From assembly GCA_026706505.1 (NCBI GenBank), contig JAPOYQ010000619.1:1-14670 (forward strand): DNA of 14,670 nucleotides, read 5' to 3'. Below are positions 8,168 to 14,670 of this stretch, piece after piece. The stretch comes from Gemmatimonadota bacterium. Its GTDB lineage: Bacteria > Latescibacterota > UBA2968 > UBA8231. A program made the position numbers and the translations under genes. The notes under the pieces are model-generated. The model had not been told where the DNA came from. It saw only the letters and a list, made by a program, of their open reading frames with translations, and searched no databases. Position 1 is the first letter of the stretch. Every line of letters starts with the position of its first letter.

Positions 8168-9613
8168 TCACTTATGCGATCTAAATGCGGCCTTTTCCCC
8201 GGGCGTCGGCGAGTGATCGAATGCACCGCGTTGGATCACCGCAGCAGTCCCGCCCGCCGCTTCGATGGTTGCTCGCTGGCTGGCATGGGCCTGCTCGTCA
8301 ACCGCTTCCGGGTCGAGCAAGGCGCGCAGTTCTCTTTCGCAATCTCGCAATAGGTCTTGGTGTTCAGGCATTCCGGACAAGTCGTTTAGCTCGTCGGGAT
8401 CTTCTGACAGGTCAAAAAGCTGCGGCGGCGCGCCGACGTAGTAACTGTACTTGTAGCGCTTGCGGCGCAGCATATAGGTGCCGTGCTCGGTACCCAGCGC
8501 GTGATACTCGCTGAAGACGGTGCGCTCTCGATCGTCCCCTTGCGCGATCTGCCACAGCGAGCGGCCGGGCAAATCTTCGTCGATCAATGTGGCCCCGACG
8601 CATTCGAGCGCGGTTGGAAAACAATCCACCAAAGAAACAGGCGTCTGCACCACCTTCCCCTCCGGCACGTCAGGCCCAGCCGTAATCATCGGCACAGCCA
8701 CCGCTTCATCGTAGAGCGTGAACTTGCCGAAGATGCCTCGGGACCCAAGGCATTCGCCGTGGTCGGAGGTATAGAGCACGCGGGTGGAATCCGTTAGACC
8801 GAACTCGTCGAGCGCACTGAGTACGCGGCCGATCTGCTGGTCGAGGTAGGTCGTGGTACCGTAGTACGCGGCTGTAACGCGCCGCACCGTTTCTTCGCTG
8901 TGCCCTTGGTCAAAGCGGAAGAAGCGGCGGAAGTAGTCCATCGCCGGATGATCGGGCCACGTGTCGGGCGTCCACTGCGGCGGCAGCGGCACGTCTGCAA
9001 GCGGATATTGGGCGTAGATTTCCGGCGGGGCGATATAGGGTGGATGTGGGCAGACGAAGTTGAGGAAGACGGCCCAAGGCTTATCATCGTCGCGGTGCTC
9101 GGCGAGCCAGCACAAGGCGTGTTCGGTGCAGCGGGCGTCGTACTGCAAATAAGTCGAATCACCCGCGCCCGCCCGCCCAAGTTCGCCGTGCTTGTCGCGT
9201 AAGGGTGGCTGATCGCGGATGCAGCCGAGGACATCGCCGACGCCATCGACTACGTGCAACGGCTCGATTTCCTCGCTAAACCCGTGGTCTGCGCCTTGCC
9301 CCTTGAAGTGCAACTTGCCGATCGAGTCGCAGCAGAAGCCCTGTTCGCGCAGGTGCTGGTGCCAAGAGACAGGCGTGCCATCGTAGGGATGCCCGTTGTC
9401 CCAGTAGCCGATCTGATACACGTAGCGGCCGGTGGCCAGCGAGGCGCGAGCGGGGACGCAGATCGGGCAATTGGTATAGGCGTTTTGAAAGCGAGTGCCG
9501 CGCGCGGCTAGGGCGTCCAGATGGGGCGTCTGCACCAGAGGATGGCCGTAGCAGCCGCTGGCGAGTCTGTGGTGTTGGTCGGATAAGATGAAGAGGAAAT
9601 TGCGAGGTTTCAC
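8168..9613 (-). CDS. Sulfatase A, Cys-type (formylglycine), cytoplasmic
   Basis: This is a type I sulfatase of the alkaline-phosphatase superfamily, 481 aa, which hydrolyses a sulfate ester. The maturation motif CVPAR starts at C52, the residue converted to formylglycine, with R56 behind it and LATG completing the signature. Metal-site residues are D12-Q13 near the N-terminus and D284-H285 in TSDHGE; K297, the K100/H102 pair (GKLHF) and H190 (PHPPY) are the usual sulfate-binding positions. The GTG at 9613 is chosen because it overlaps the stop of sulfatase B as GTGA, and the first beta strand starts at residue 4. A longer reading to 9709 would add a non-hydrophobic stretch lying entirely inside sulfatase B. 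There is no signal peptide, which is unusual for polysaccharide-degrading sulfatases. The substrate is not predictable. It is a distant paralogue of sulfatase B. Confidence 0.93.
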   Translation of the reverse strand: MKPRNFLFILSDQHHRLASGCYGHPLVQTPHLDALAARGTRFQNAYTNCPICVPARASLATGRYVYQIGYWDNGHPYDGTPVSWHQHLREQGFCCDSIGKLHFKGQGADHGFSEEIEPLHVVDGVGDVLGCIRDQPPLRDKHGELGRAGAGDSTYLQYDARCTEHALCWLAEHRDDDKPWAVFLNFVCPHPPYIAPPEIYAQYPLADVPLPPQWTPDTWPDHPAMDYFRRFFRFDQGHSEETVRRVTAAYYGTTTYLDQQIGRVLSALDEFGLTDSTRVLYTSDHGECLGSRGIFGKFTLYDEAVAVPMITAGPDVPEGKVVQTPVSLVDCFPTALECVGATLIDEDLPGRSLWQIAQGDDRERTVFSEYHALGTEHGTYMLRRKRYKYSYYVGAPPQLFDLSEDPDELNDLSGMPEHQDLLRDCERELRALLDPEAVDEQAHASQRATIEAAGGTAAVIQRGAFDHSPTPGEKAAFRSHK

Positions 9614-11088
9614 GGCGCACCCACGACTTTGTCGGCACCGATCTGGGGTGGCACGGGATAGTGCTGGCCGCGTTGACCAGAGAGGCTGCGGTTGGGACCG
9701 GGTGCCCATTGCTGGTCGGGTAAGCCGACGAGTTGATCGTCTTGGACCCAGGCTTCGTCGCTGCCGTAGAGTTCGCCGACGAGTCGCTCGTTGAGCTGGG
9801 CTTGGATTGCGGCGTGGTCGGGTGAACCCGCTAGGTCATTCAGTTCGCTGGGATCGCTTTCGAGATCGAAGAGCTGGACGCGGTTGCCCACTGGATAGTA
9901 GATCAGCTTGTGCCGCCCCGCGTGGATCATGCGGGAGGCGTTTGTCCCTTCGCCGCACTCGCCGTAGAGATAACTGCGTCGTTCCTCGCCGATCATGGAT
10001 AGACCCTCGACGGTGTCGGGGATGTCGATCCCCGCTAGGTCGAGCAAAGTCGGCATGACGTCCTGCCAGCCGACGAGGCGATCGTCGACCGTGTGGTGCG
10101 GCACTCGTCCATCTCGGCCTCCGAGCAAGATCATCGGCACATTGGCCGACTGCTCGTAGTAAAGCCGCTTGGCCCAGAGGCCGTGGTTGCCGAGCATATC
10201 GCCGTGGTCGGCTGTGAAGCAAATAATGGTATTGTCGAGCAGCCCCTCCTCGCGCAGGGTGCCGATGACCACGCGAAGCTGATGATCGATCTGGGTGCAG
10301 AGCGCGTAGAAGGCACGGCGAATGCTCAGAACCTCCGGCCCCTTGAGGTGGGCGTTGGTCCCTTGAATGACTTTGAGCGCGTAGGGCAGATCGTCGAAGG
10401 CGCGTGCCCAAGCGCCGTGGTGCGGCGCGTCGAGGTCGACATCGCGGTAGAGATCGAGATAGCTTTGCAAGGGCACTAGCGGCGGATGCGGATGGCGGAA
10501 GGACAGGTACCAGAAGCCGGGCTTGGCCGGGTTGCGCCGTTTAATCATCCGGCTCATCTGGCGCGCTGCCCAAGTGGTCGGGTGGCAGTCCTCGGGCAAG
10601 TGCCAGGGACGGAAGGAGTATTCGTTGTTGCTCATGCCGTGGGCAAACCCCATGCCCGCATGGCCTTTGTCCGCGAGGAAGAGGTCGTAGTCGTCAACCG
10701 CTCCCAAGTGTGGTCGGCCCTCTTCGTCGAGGAGTACATCGTCGAAGCCAATGCGGTCGCGCTGGGGATAGACGTGGAGCTTGCCAACGGCATACGCTTG
10801 ATAGCCTGCGTCGCGGAAGGTCTGTGCCACGGTTGGCAGCTCGGGCATGGGGGCGGTTGTTTTGAAGACCCGGTCGCCGTGGGTGCGCGGCGAAGTGCCC
10901 GTCATCAGGGTGCGACGAGCGGGGATGCAGACCGGGCATTCGCTATAGGCGTTGGAGAAGCGAGTGCCGCTGCGGGCTAAGGAGTCGAGAGTGGGGGTGA
11001 GAATGGCAGGATGATTGGCTTCGCCCAAGAGGGAAGCAGACCAATGGTCGGTGGAAATCAGGAGGACGTGCGGTCTGTCGTTTGCCAT
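9610..11088 (-). CDS. Sulfatase B, Cys-type (formylglycine), cytoplasmic
   Basis: This is a second type I sulfatase, 492 aa. The signature CIPAR begins at C54, with R58 and LMTG following. Metal-site residues are D14 (followed by His in STDHW, where the sister enzyme has Asp-Gln) and D294-H295 in TADHGD. K307, K103/H105 (GKLHV) and the HPHPP loop at about 199-203 complete the active site. The ATG at 11088 lies 4 bp after the phyH stop, with AGGTGG about 12 bases ahead. The catalytic fold begins at about residue 6, leaving no room for a signal peptide. The C-terminal 60 residues hold the usual QLFDLESDPSELNDLAG element and a Gln/Pro-rich tail. It is clearly part of one operon with phyH and sulfatase A. 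Different loops around the active site suggest the two sulfatases act on different esters or positions. Confidence 0.94.
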   Translation of the reverse strand: MANDRPHVLLISTDHWSASLLGEANHPAILTPTLDSLARSGTRFSNAYSECPVCIPARRTLMTGTSPRTHGDRVFKTTAPMPELPTVAQTFRDAGYQAYAVGKLHVYPQRDRIGFDDVLLDEEGRPHLGAVDDYDLFLADKGHAGMGFAHGMSNNEYSFRPWHLPEDCHPTTWAARQMSRMIKRRNPAKPGFWYLSFRHPHPPLVPLQSYLDLYRDVDLDAPHHGAWARAFDDLPYALKVIQGTNAHLKGPEVLSIRRAFYALCTQIDHQLRVVIGTLREEGLLDNTIICFTADHGDMLGNHGLWAKRLYYEQSANVPMILLGGRDGRVPHHTVDDRLVGWQDVMPTLLDLAGIDIPDTVEGLSMIGEERRSYLYGECGEGTNASRMIHAGRHKLIYYPVGNRVQLFDLESDPSELNDLAGSPDHAAIQAQLNERLVGELYGSDEAWVQDDQLVGLPDQQWAPGPNRSLSGQRGQHYPVPPQIGADKVVGAP

Positions 11089-11092
11089 CGGC

Positions 11093-11953
11093 TCAGGCCA
11101 CCTCGTAGTCGCGCTCGGGCCGGGCTGGGTTGCCCCAATGGCCAGCCGGGTCGGCGGCGTTGATCAGCACGCCTTCCTTCTCCCAAGAGTAGCCGGGAAT
11201 TGCGCGCACGTCGGGGGTGCAATAGCGCAGCGTTAGCCCGCAGCGACGGCGATCTGATTCGTTGTAATGCGAGCTGTGCAAAAGCAGGTCGGAGTGGATC
11301 GAGACCTCGCCGGCCTTGAGCTCGACGTCGACGAGCTCGCCGTAGCGCTCAACGTCTTCCACCGTCTGATCGAGGACGTTGTTTTCCGAGGCGTCGCTCG
11401 GGCGGAATTCGAGTTGGCCGTGGAGATGCGAGCCCGCGACGAAGCGCATACAGCCATTGTCGACGTCAGCGTCGTCAATAGCCAGCCAGACGGTCACCGT
11501 CTTGGAGGGCGTCAGCGGCCAATAGCTGGCGTCCTGGTGCCAGGAGATGGTCGTGCCGTCCTTGGGCATCTTGCAGAAGTAGTGCGAGGCTAGGCCGATT
11601 AGTTCGGGGCCGAGGAGATCGTGGACGCAGGCGAGGATCTTGGGATGGTGCATGAGGTCATAGACCTTGGCGAACTTAAGATGCGCCGAGCTGAGAGTGA
11701 AGCTGCCATAGCCGGCGGCCATAACCTTTCTCAGTTGCTCGTCAAAAAAGGCTCGATGCTCGGCGATCTCGGCGTCGTCAAAAATGCGAAAGCCCTTGAG
11801 GTAACCGTCGCGGTTGAAGGCGGCGACTTGTTCGGTAGTGAGGGTGGTAGGGTCGTCGACAGTGCTGGGATAGAAGCGCAAGTCGCGGTCCATTTCGCGC
11901 AGTTCGTCGTGGGTCGGCACAGCCTTGAAGGTGTGATCAATCTGATTTGTCAT
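11093..11953 (-). CDS. PhyH-family Fe(II)/2-oxoglutarate dioxygenase
   Basis: This is a 286 aa member of the phytanoyl-CoA dioxygenase family, non-heme iron enzymes that hydroxylate a substrate while converting 2-oxoglutarate to succinate and CO2. The iron triad is visible: H139 and D141 in SWHQD, and H226 in HSDLLLHSSHYN. Arg 236/237 is the likely 2-oxoglutarate contact. The sequence LKAGEVSIHSD and the repeated strands fit the double-stranded beta-helix fold. The ATG at 11953 is preferred over an upstream TTG at 11995 because GGGAG sits 9 bases before it. It is the first gene of the series leading into two sulfatases and the MFS transporter. The family also covers ectoine hydroxylase, halogenases and natural-product enzymes, so the substrate is unknown. 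In this setting it may oxidise the carbon skeleton freed by, or carrying, the sulfate ester. Confidence 0.92.
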   Translation of the reverse strand: MTNQIDHTFKAVPTHDELREMDRDLRFYPSTVDDPTTLTTEQVAAFNRDGYLKGFRIFDDAEIAEHRAFFDEQLRKVMAAGYGSFTLSSAHLKFAKVYDLMHHPKILACVHDLLGPELIGLASHYFCKMPKDGTTISWHQDASYWPLTPSKTVTVWLAIDDADVDNGCMRFVAGSHLHGQLEFRPSDASENNVLDQTVEDVERYGELVDVELKAGEVSIHSDLLLHSSHYNESDRRRCGLTLRYCTPDVRAIPGYSWEKEGVLINAADPAGHWGNPARPERDYEVA

Positions 11954-11962
11954 GGCGTCATT

Positions 11963-11967
11963 CTCCC
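11963..11967 (-). promoter_or_regulatory. Shine-Dalgarno site of phyH gene
   Basis: GGGAG on the minus strand, 9 bases before ATG 11953. It decides the start against the TTG at 11995 and is the clearest ribosome site in the window. Confidence 0.6.
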
Positions 11968-11983
11968 GGAATACAGGCTCGCA

Positions 11984-12012
11984 AATAAAACGCAATTTGC
12001 TCCTTGTCTCAA
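11984..12012 (-). promoter_or_regulatory. Probable sigma70-like promoter of the phyH-sulfatase operon
   Basis: On the minus strand TTGAGA (5 of 6 matches to the -35 consensus) and TTTATT (4 of 6 to the -10) are separated by exactly 17 bases, in the most AT-rich patch of the 121-bp gap between the permease gene and phyH. Transcription would start near 11977, giving a short leader of about 24 bases before ATG 11953. A 5-bp inverted repeat (GCAAA...TTTGC) overlaps the spacer and -10 and could be an operator. Consensus elements may differ in this phylum. Confidence 0.45.
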
Positions 12013-12074
12013 GGGCGAGGGCCAGTCGGTGTAGCAGAATCCGCTGGTGATCTCGACGAGGTCTGTCGATCTGT

Positions 12075-13091
12075 TCATCGGCCCATCAGTTCCTCGTAGA
12101 CTCCGCCCGTCTTGGCTTGGATGTTTTCGCCGCCAAAAGGATAGAGAAATCCCCAGAACAGAGCTCCGACCAACATCAAACCGAGGTAGAATAGCAAGAT
12201 GCGGCGGCCCCAGACCGCCCCAAGCATGGTCAGGGTGGAGAACTTGGTGGCCGGTCCGGCAATGAAAAATCCCAAAGCCGCCCCTGGACTCATCCCCATC
12301 TGCATCATGCTCTCGACAATGGGAATGCTGCCGCCGCCGCAGGCGTAGAGCGGCACCCCCAGCGCCACCGCCACGGGCACGGCCCAGACGCTACCGGGGC
12401 CGACCAGCGCCAGCACCAACTCTTGGGACAGGAAGGTCTTTACCAAGGCGGCGATGAAGATCCCCAGGCCGAAGAATTTGACGATGAAGAGCAGGTCGCC
12501 ACGGAAGCGCTGTGCCAGTATTCTGGCTTCAGACCGCCCGTCCGTCTTGGCCGCAGAGGACTCTGCAGGGACTGCTGTGCGGATGGTGAACGTTAGACGG
12601 CGCAGAGTGGACTGGGCTACAAAACCGGCCAGCAGTCCCACGCTGGCCGCCGTGACCAGCCGGGCTACGGCCATTTCCATACTTATGGTGCCAGCGGTGT
12701 ACACGAACAGGGCGGGGTTCATCAGCGGCGAGGCCACGACAAAGGCCACCAAAGGTGCGGCCGGTACGCCCATGTTTATCAGGCGGCCAGCCACGGGAAT
12801 GGCAGCAAAGGTGCACAGGGGCGAGATCAGGGCCAGCAGGGTGGATGCCACAACGGAGCCGTTGGCCCGCTGCTGGAGGGTGCGACGGATCCGAGTCTTT
12901 GGCAAGTAGCGCCAGGCTAGAGTGCTGAACAGAGCCCCTAGGACTACAAAGTACCAAAGCTGGGCCGCCAAGTCCCAGAAACTTGCCAAGACGCGCAGCG
13001 TGTAGGTATCCCGCAGGTAGTGCTCTGCAATGCTGGCGGCCTGCCAGAGCAGATGCGTCAGGTCGTGGTAAAGGGTTTGAATCCTTTCCAC
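12075..13091 (-). CDS. YraQ / DUF318 (ArsP-type) membrane permease
   Basis: This is a 338 aa inner-membrane protein of the permease family pfam03773 (UPF0718), some members of which export organoarsenicals; most have no known substrate. The family's internal duplication is visible: SPLCTFAAIPVAG (about 90-102) with a following ASPLMNP, and PLYACGGGSIPIV (about 247-259) with a following AGPATKF. About eight hydrophobic helices flank a charged central loop at about residues 170-195. In the first repeat the family usually has two Cys (C-x-C); here the second is Phe. The start is uncertain: GTG at 13091, or TTG at 13097 whose bases overlap the upstream TGA. Neither has a good Shine-Dalgarno site. 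The longer reading to 13256 lies inside the upstream gene and lacks family resemblance. Overlap with the DUF362-like gene suggests coupled translation. Confidence 0.85.
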   Translation of the reverse strand: MERIQTLYHDLTHLLWQAASIAEHYLRDTYTLRVLASFWDLAAQLWYFVVLGALFSTLAWRYLPKTRIRRTLQQRANGSVVASTLLALISPLCTFAAIPVAGRLINMGVPAAPLVAFVVASPLMNPALFVYTAGTISMEMAVARLVTAASVGLLAGFVAQSTLRRLTFTIRTAVPAESSAAKTDGRSEARILAQRFRGDLLFIVKFFGLGIFIAALVKTFLSQELVLALVGPGSVWAVPVAVALGVPLYACGGGSIPIVESMMQMGMSPGAALGFFIAGPATKFSTLTMLGAVWGRRILLFYLGLMLVGALFWGFLYPFGGENIQAKTGGVYEELMGR

Positions 13092-13093
13092 GC

Positions 13094-13360
13094 TCAACGG
13101 ACCAGGGTCATGGGTCGGGTCTTGCGCAGATCGCGGGCCTTGAGGACGGCGAAGTAGGTTCCGCTGGCCACGTTGAAGCCCGAGGCGTTGCGCGCGTCCC
13201 ACATTACCTCGTGATAGCCCGAGACGACCTCTCCCTCCATCAAGGTGCAGATCCACTGGCCCGCCGCATTGTAGATATCCAGCTTGGCAGAACCTGCTTG
13301 GGGCAAGGCAAATCGGATGCGGGTGATGGGATTGAATGGATTCGGGTAGTTTTCCAGCAG
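13094..13360 (-). other. FlgD-like / T9SS type A-like C-terminal sorting domain
   Basis: This is the domain-level call for the tail of the DUF362-like protein. It contains PNPFNP, then hydrophobic strands with ALPQAGSAKLDIYNAAGQ, then MWDARNASG and SGTYFAVL. This arrangement is standard for C-terminal targeting domains in Bacteroidetes-Chlorobi, Latescibacteria and related phyla. It predicts that the organism has a matching outer-membrane secretion or anchoring system, none of which is encoded in this window. Confidence 0.8.
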
Positions 13361-14670
13361 CGCCGGTGCTTCTGGTAGAGACTGGCTGGTCGCCGACTCT
13401 TCTACGGCCGTGGGAATTTCGCCCGGCAACAGATATTCGATACCGGGTAGGCGGTCCCCGTCTTGGTCCACCACGTGTGCGGTCAGCACGGTGTTCCCGG
13501 CCGAGTTGCCGATCTTGAAGAGCAGCCTGTTTTCCCCCTGTGCTAGACGAATCGGAACCTTCTGATCGGCCAGTTGAAAATTGCGCCGGGCAATGTTTTC
13601 ATAGACCACATCGCCATTCAGCCAGACCTTGGCGTAGTCGCCGTAGCCGAGCCATAGAAAGCCTTCCTGCGCCTGCGGTGTATGCACTAGAGCGAAGGCG
13701 TAGTTGGCGATGTTCTGATCCTTTCCATTGAGGTCGCCCAACGGTAAGACTTCAGCGGTGTAACCAAGGTGCTCCACCTGCGTCCACACCACATCGCCAG
13801 CCGGTTCGCCCGCTCGGGGATATAGCTGGGCTTCGTTGGGCAGAGGCTCGGAGCCGATATCGCTGCTGTTGGGGAACGGCCCAGCGACGAGCCAGCGCCG
13901 GATGCCGCGCCCGTAGAACGCGCCACTGCGACCGCCACCACGAGATTTGACGAAGTTGCGCTGTACGCTGTCGGGCGCACGACCCTCCACTTGGATTCGG
14001 TTTAGGTCGAAAGTGCCAAAGCCCTTGGTCGCTGCTAGGTAGAGATGCTCCAAGTCGAGTGGATTGAAGCCCATGACCACGTTGGCCACGGCTTCGGTAG
14101 CGAGGGGATCGCCGCCGGCCACCACCACATTGTGCTGGACGTTCTGCCCCCACTGCGGCCCGTCGCCTTCGGTGCCCCAGAATCCCTCGATGACGGTATA
14201 GGCCGCCGGGTTGTAGGAGAACAGGTCCACGTACCCGTGCTCGGGGTTGTTCTGGTAGTGCTGGCGCTTGGAGGTGCCATCGCCGTAGGCTTCCGAGGCT
14301 AGGGTGCCGACGTAGTTCTTGATGCCTAGGGTGGTGCCGTAGATGGTGGTCTTCATAGCGGCGATGGAAATTACTTTATCGGCGTCCAAGATCGGTTCGG
14401 GCATGAAGTAGCCTTCCTTGCGGAAGCTACCAGTGCCCTCTACGTGGAAGCCGAACTGGGCACCTGGATACCGCAGGCGCGTCACGCCCAAGCGCTGAAT
14501 AGGTCCGCCCGGAACCGGCTCACGGCGGAAGGGGGCGTAGTTGAGGTCAGAGGTGTCCACCACGGTGGAGACCCCTAGGGCGGCGAATTCTTCTAGCATC
14601 TTGATGTACGAGAGATCGCCGAATTCGGGATAGGTTACGGACCAACCGTCTTCTTCTGCATTGGAGGGAA
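13094..14670 (-). CDS. Secreted DUF362-like protein with PNPFNP C-terminal sorting domain (5' end outside window)
   Basis: 524 residues are visible and the frame stays open to the window edge, so the N-terminus, probably with a signal peptide, lies beyond 14670; the ATG at 14599 is internal. The DUF362 part (bases about 13980-14385, continuing upstream) shows ADKVISIAAMKTT followed by LGIKNYVG, and DPLATEAVANVVMGF followed by KGFGTFDLNRIQVEG, both typical of that family. Bases about 13400-13890 encode a beta-rich region (WLVAGPFPN, FLWLGYGDYAKVWLNGD) like the jelly-roll ligand-binding modules of large secreted proteins. The last 90 residues (13094-13360) begin with LLENYPNPFNPITRI and end with TYFAVLKA, a FlgD-like / type A sorting domain used for surface attachment or secretion in FCB bacteria. 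No Fe-S cysteine cluster is visible in this part. The function is unknown. The stop overlaps or nearly touches the permease start. Confidence 0.85.
   Translation of the reverse strand, partial: PSNAEEDGWSVTYPEFGDLSYIKMLEEFAALGVSTVVDTSDLNYAPFRREPVPGGPIQRLGVTRLRYPGAQFGFHVEGTGSFRKEGYFMPEPILDADKVISIAAMKTTIYGTTLGIKNYVGTLASEAYGDGTSKRQHYQNNPEHGYVDLFSYNPAAYTVIEGFWGTEGDGPQWGQNVQHNVVVAGGDPLATEAVANVVMGFNPLDLEHLYLAATKGFGTFDLNRIQVEGRAPDSVQRNFVKSRGGGRSGAFYGRGIRRWLVAGPFPNSSDIGSEPLPNEAQLYPRAGEPAGDVVWTQVEHLGYTAEVLPLGDLNGKDQNIANYAFALVHTPQAQEGFLWLGYGDYAKVWLNGDVVYENIARRNFQLADQKVPIRLAQGENRLLFKIGNSAGNTVLTAHVVDQDGDRLPGIEYLLPGEIPTAVEESATSQSLPEAPALLENYPNPFNPITRIRFALPQAGSAKLDIYNAAGQWICTLMEGEVVSGYHEVMWDARNASGFNVASGTYFAVLKARDLRKTRPMTLVR

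Noticed and set aside
9614..9709. Upstream extension of sulfatase A to 9709 as a possible leader peptide
   Set aside because: It overlaps sulfatase B coding sequence, is Arg/Ser/Pro-rich rather than hydrophobic, and the GTGA junction gives a better start.
10486..10980. 164-residue plus-strand open frame opposite sulfatase B
   Set aside because: It is the complement of a conserved sulfatase region, with no ribosome site and no family resemblance.
12013..12074. Intrinsic terminator after the permease gene
   Set aside because: Only very short inverted repeats (such as CTCGTCGAG) and no T-run on the minus strand.
12454..12909. 151-residue plus-strand open frame opposite the permease
   Set aside because: Low-complexity Arg/Ala/Thr sequence mirroring membrane helices; no start signal.
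13098..13256. Upstream extension of the permease to 13256
   Set aside because: It is an out-of-frame reading of the sorting domain of the upstream gene, rich in Gly/Arg/Gln, with no membrane character.

Overview
This is a GC-rich bacterial window of about 14.7 kb with nine protein-coding genes, two of them cut by the window edges. I see no RNA gene, insertion sequence, CRISPR array or phage gene. The lineage is inferred, not proven. Three things point to the FCB / Latescibacterota / Poribacteria kind of bacterium: a PNPFNP-type C-terminal sorting domain, a tandem RND pair whose second member carries a large insertion like the Bacteroidetes type, and a block of PhyH dioxygenase plus Cys-type sulfatase genes. 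GTG starts, and possibly TTG starts, are used alongside ATG.

Left third, + strand (1-5634): two RND inner-membrane efflux subunits in tandem, only 2 bp apart. The first lacks roughly 305 N-terminal residues because it begins before the window. The second is full length (about 1132 aa) and unusual, with about 110 extra residues after TM7. They probably form one tripartite pump operon whose adaptor and outer-membrane partner lie upstream.

Middle, - strand (5618-8081): RNase D (rnd), converging on the RND operon with a 17-bp overlap of coding ends, and upstream of it an MFS transporter.

Right-middle, - strand (8168-11953): a tightly packed series read right to left: PhyH dioxygenase, 4 bp, sulfatase B, GTGA overlap, sulfatase A, 86 bp, MFS transporter. 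A good promoter and Shine-Dalgarno site sit in front of phyH. Neither sulfatase has a signal peptide. The simplest reading is a pathway in which the MFS protein imports a sulfated small molecule, which is then desulfated and hydroxylated in the cytoplasm. The substrate cannot be read from sequence.

Right end, - strand (12075-14670): a partial secreted DUF362-like protein with a jelly-roll-like middle and a FlgD/PNPFNP sorting tail. Its stop codon overlaps or abuts the start of a YraQ/DUF318 (ArsP-type) permease. Known families account for every gene; the novelty, if any, lies in how they are combined.
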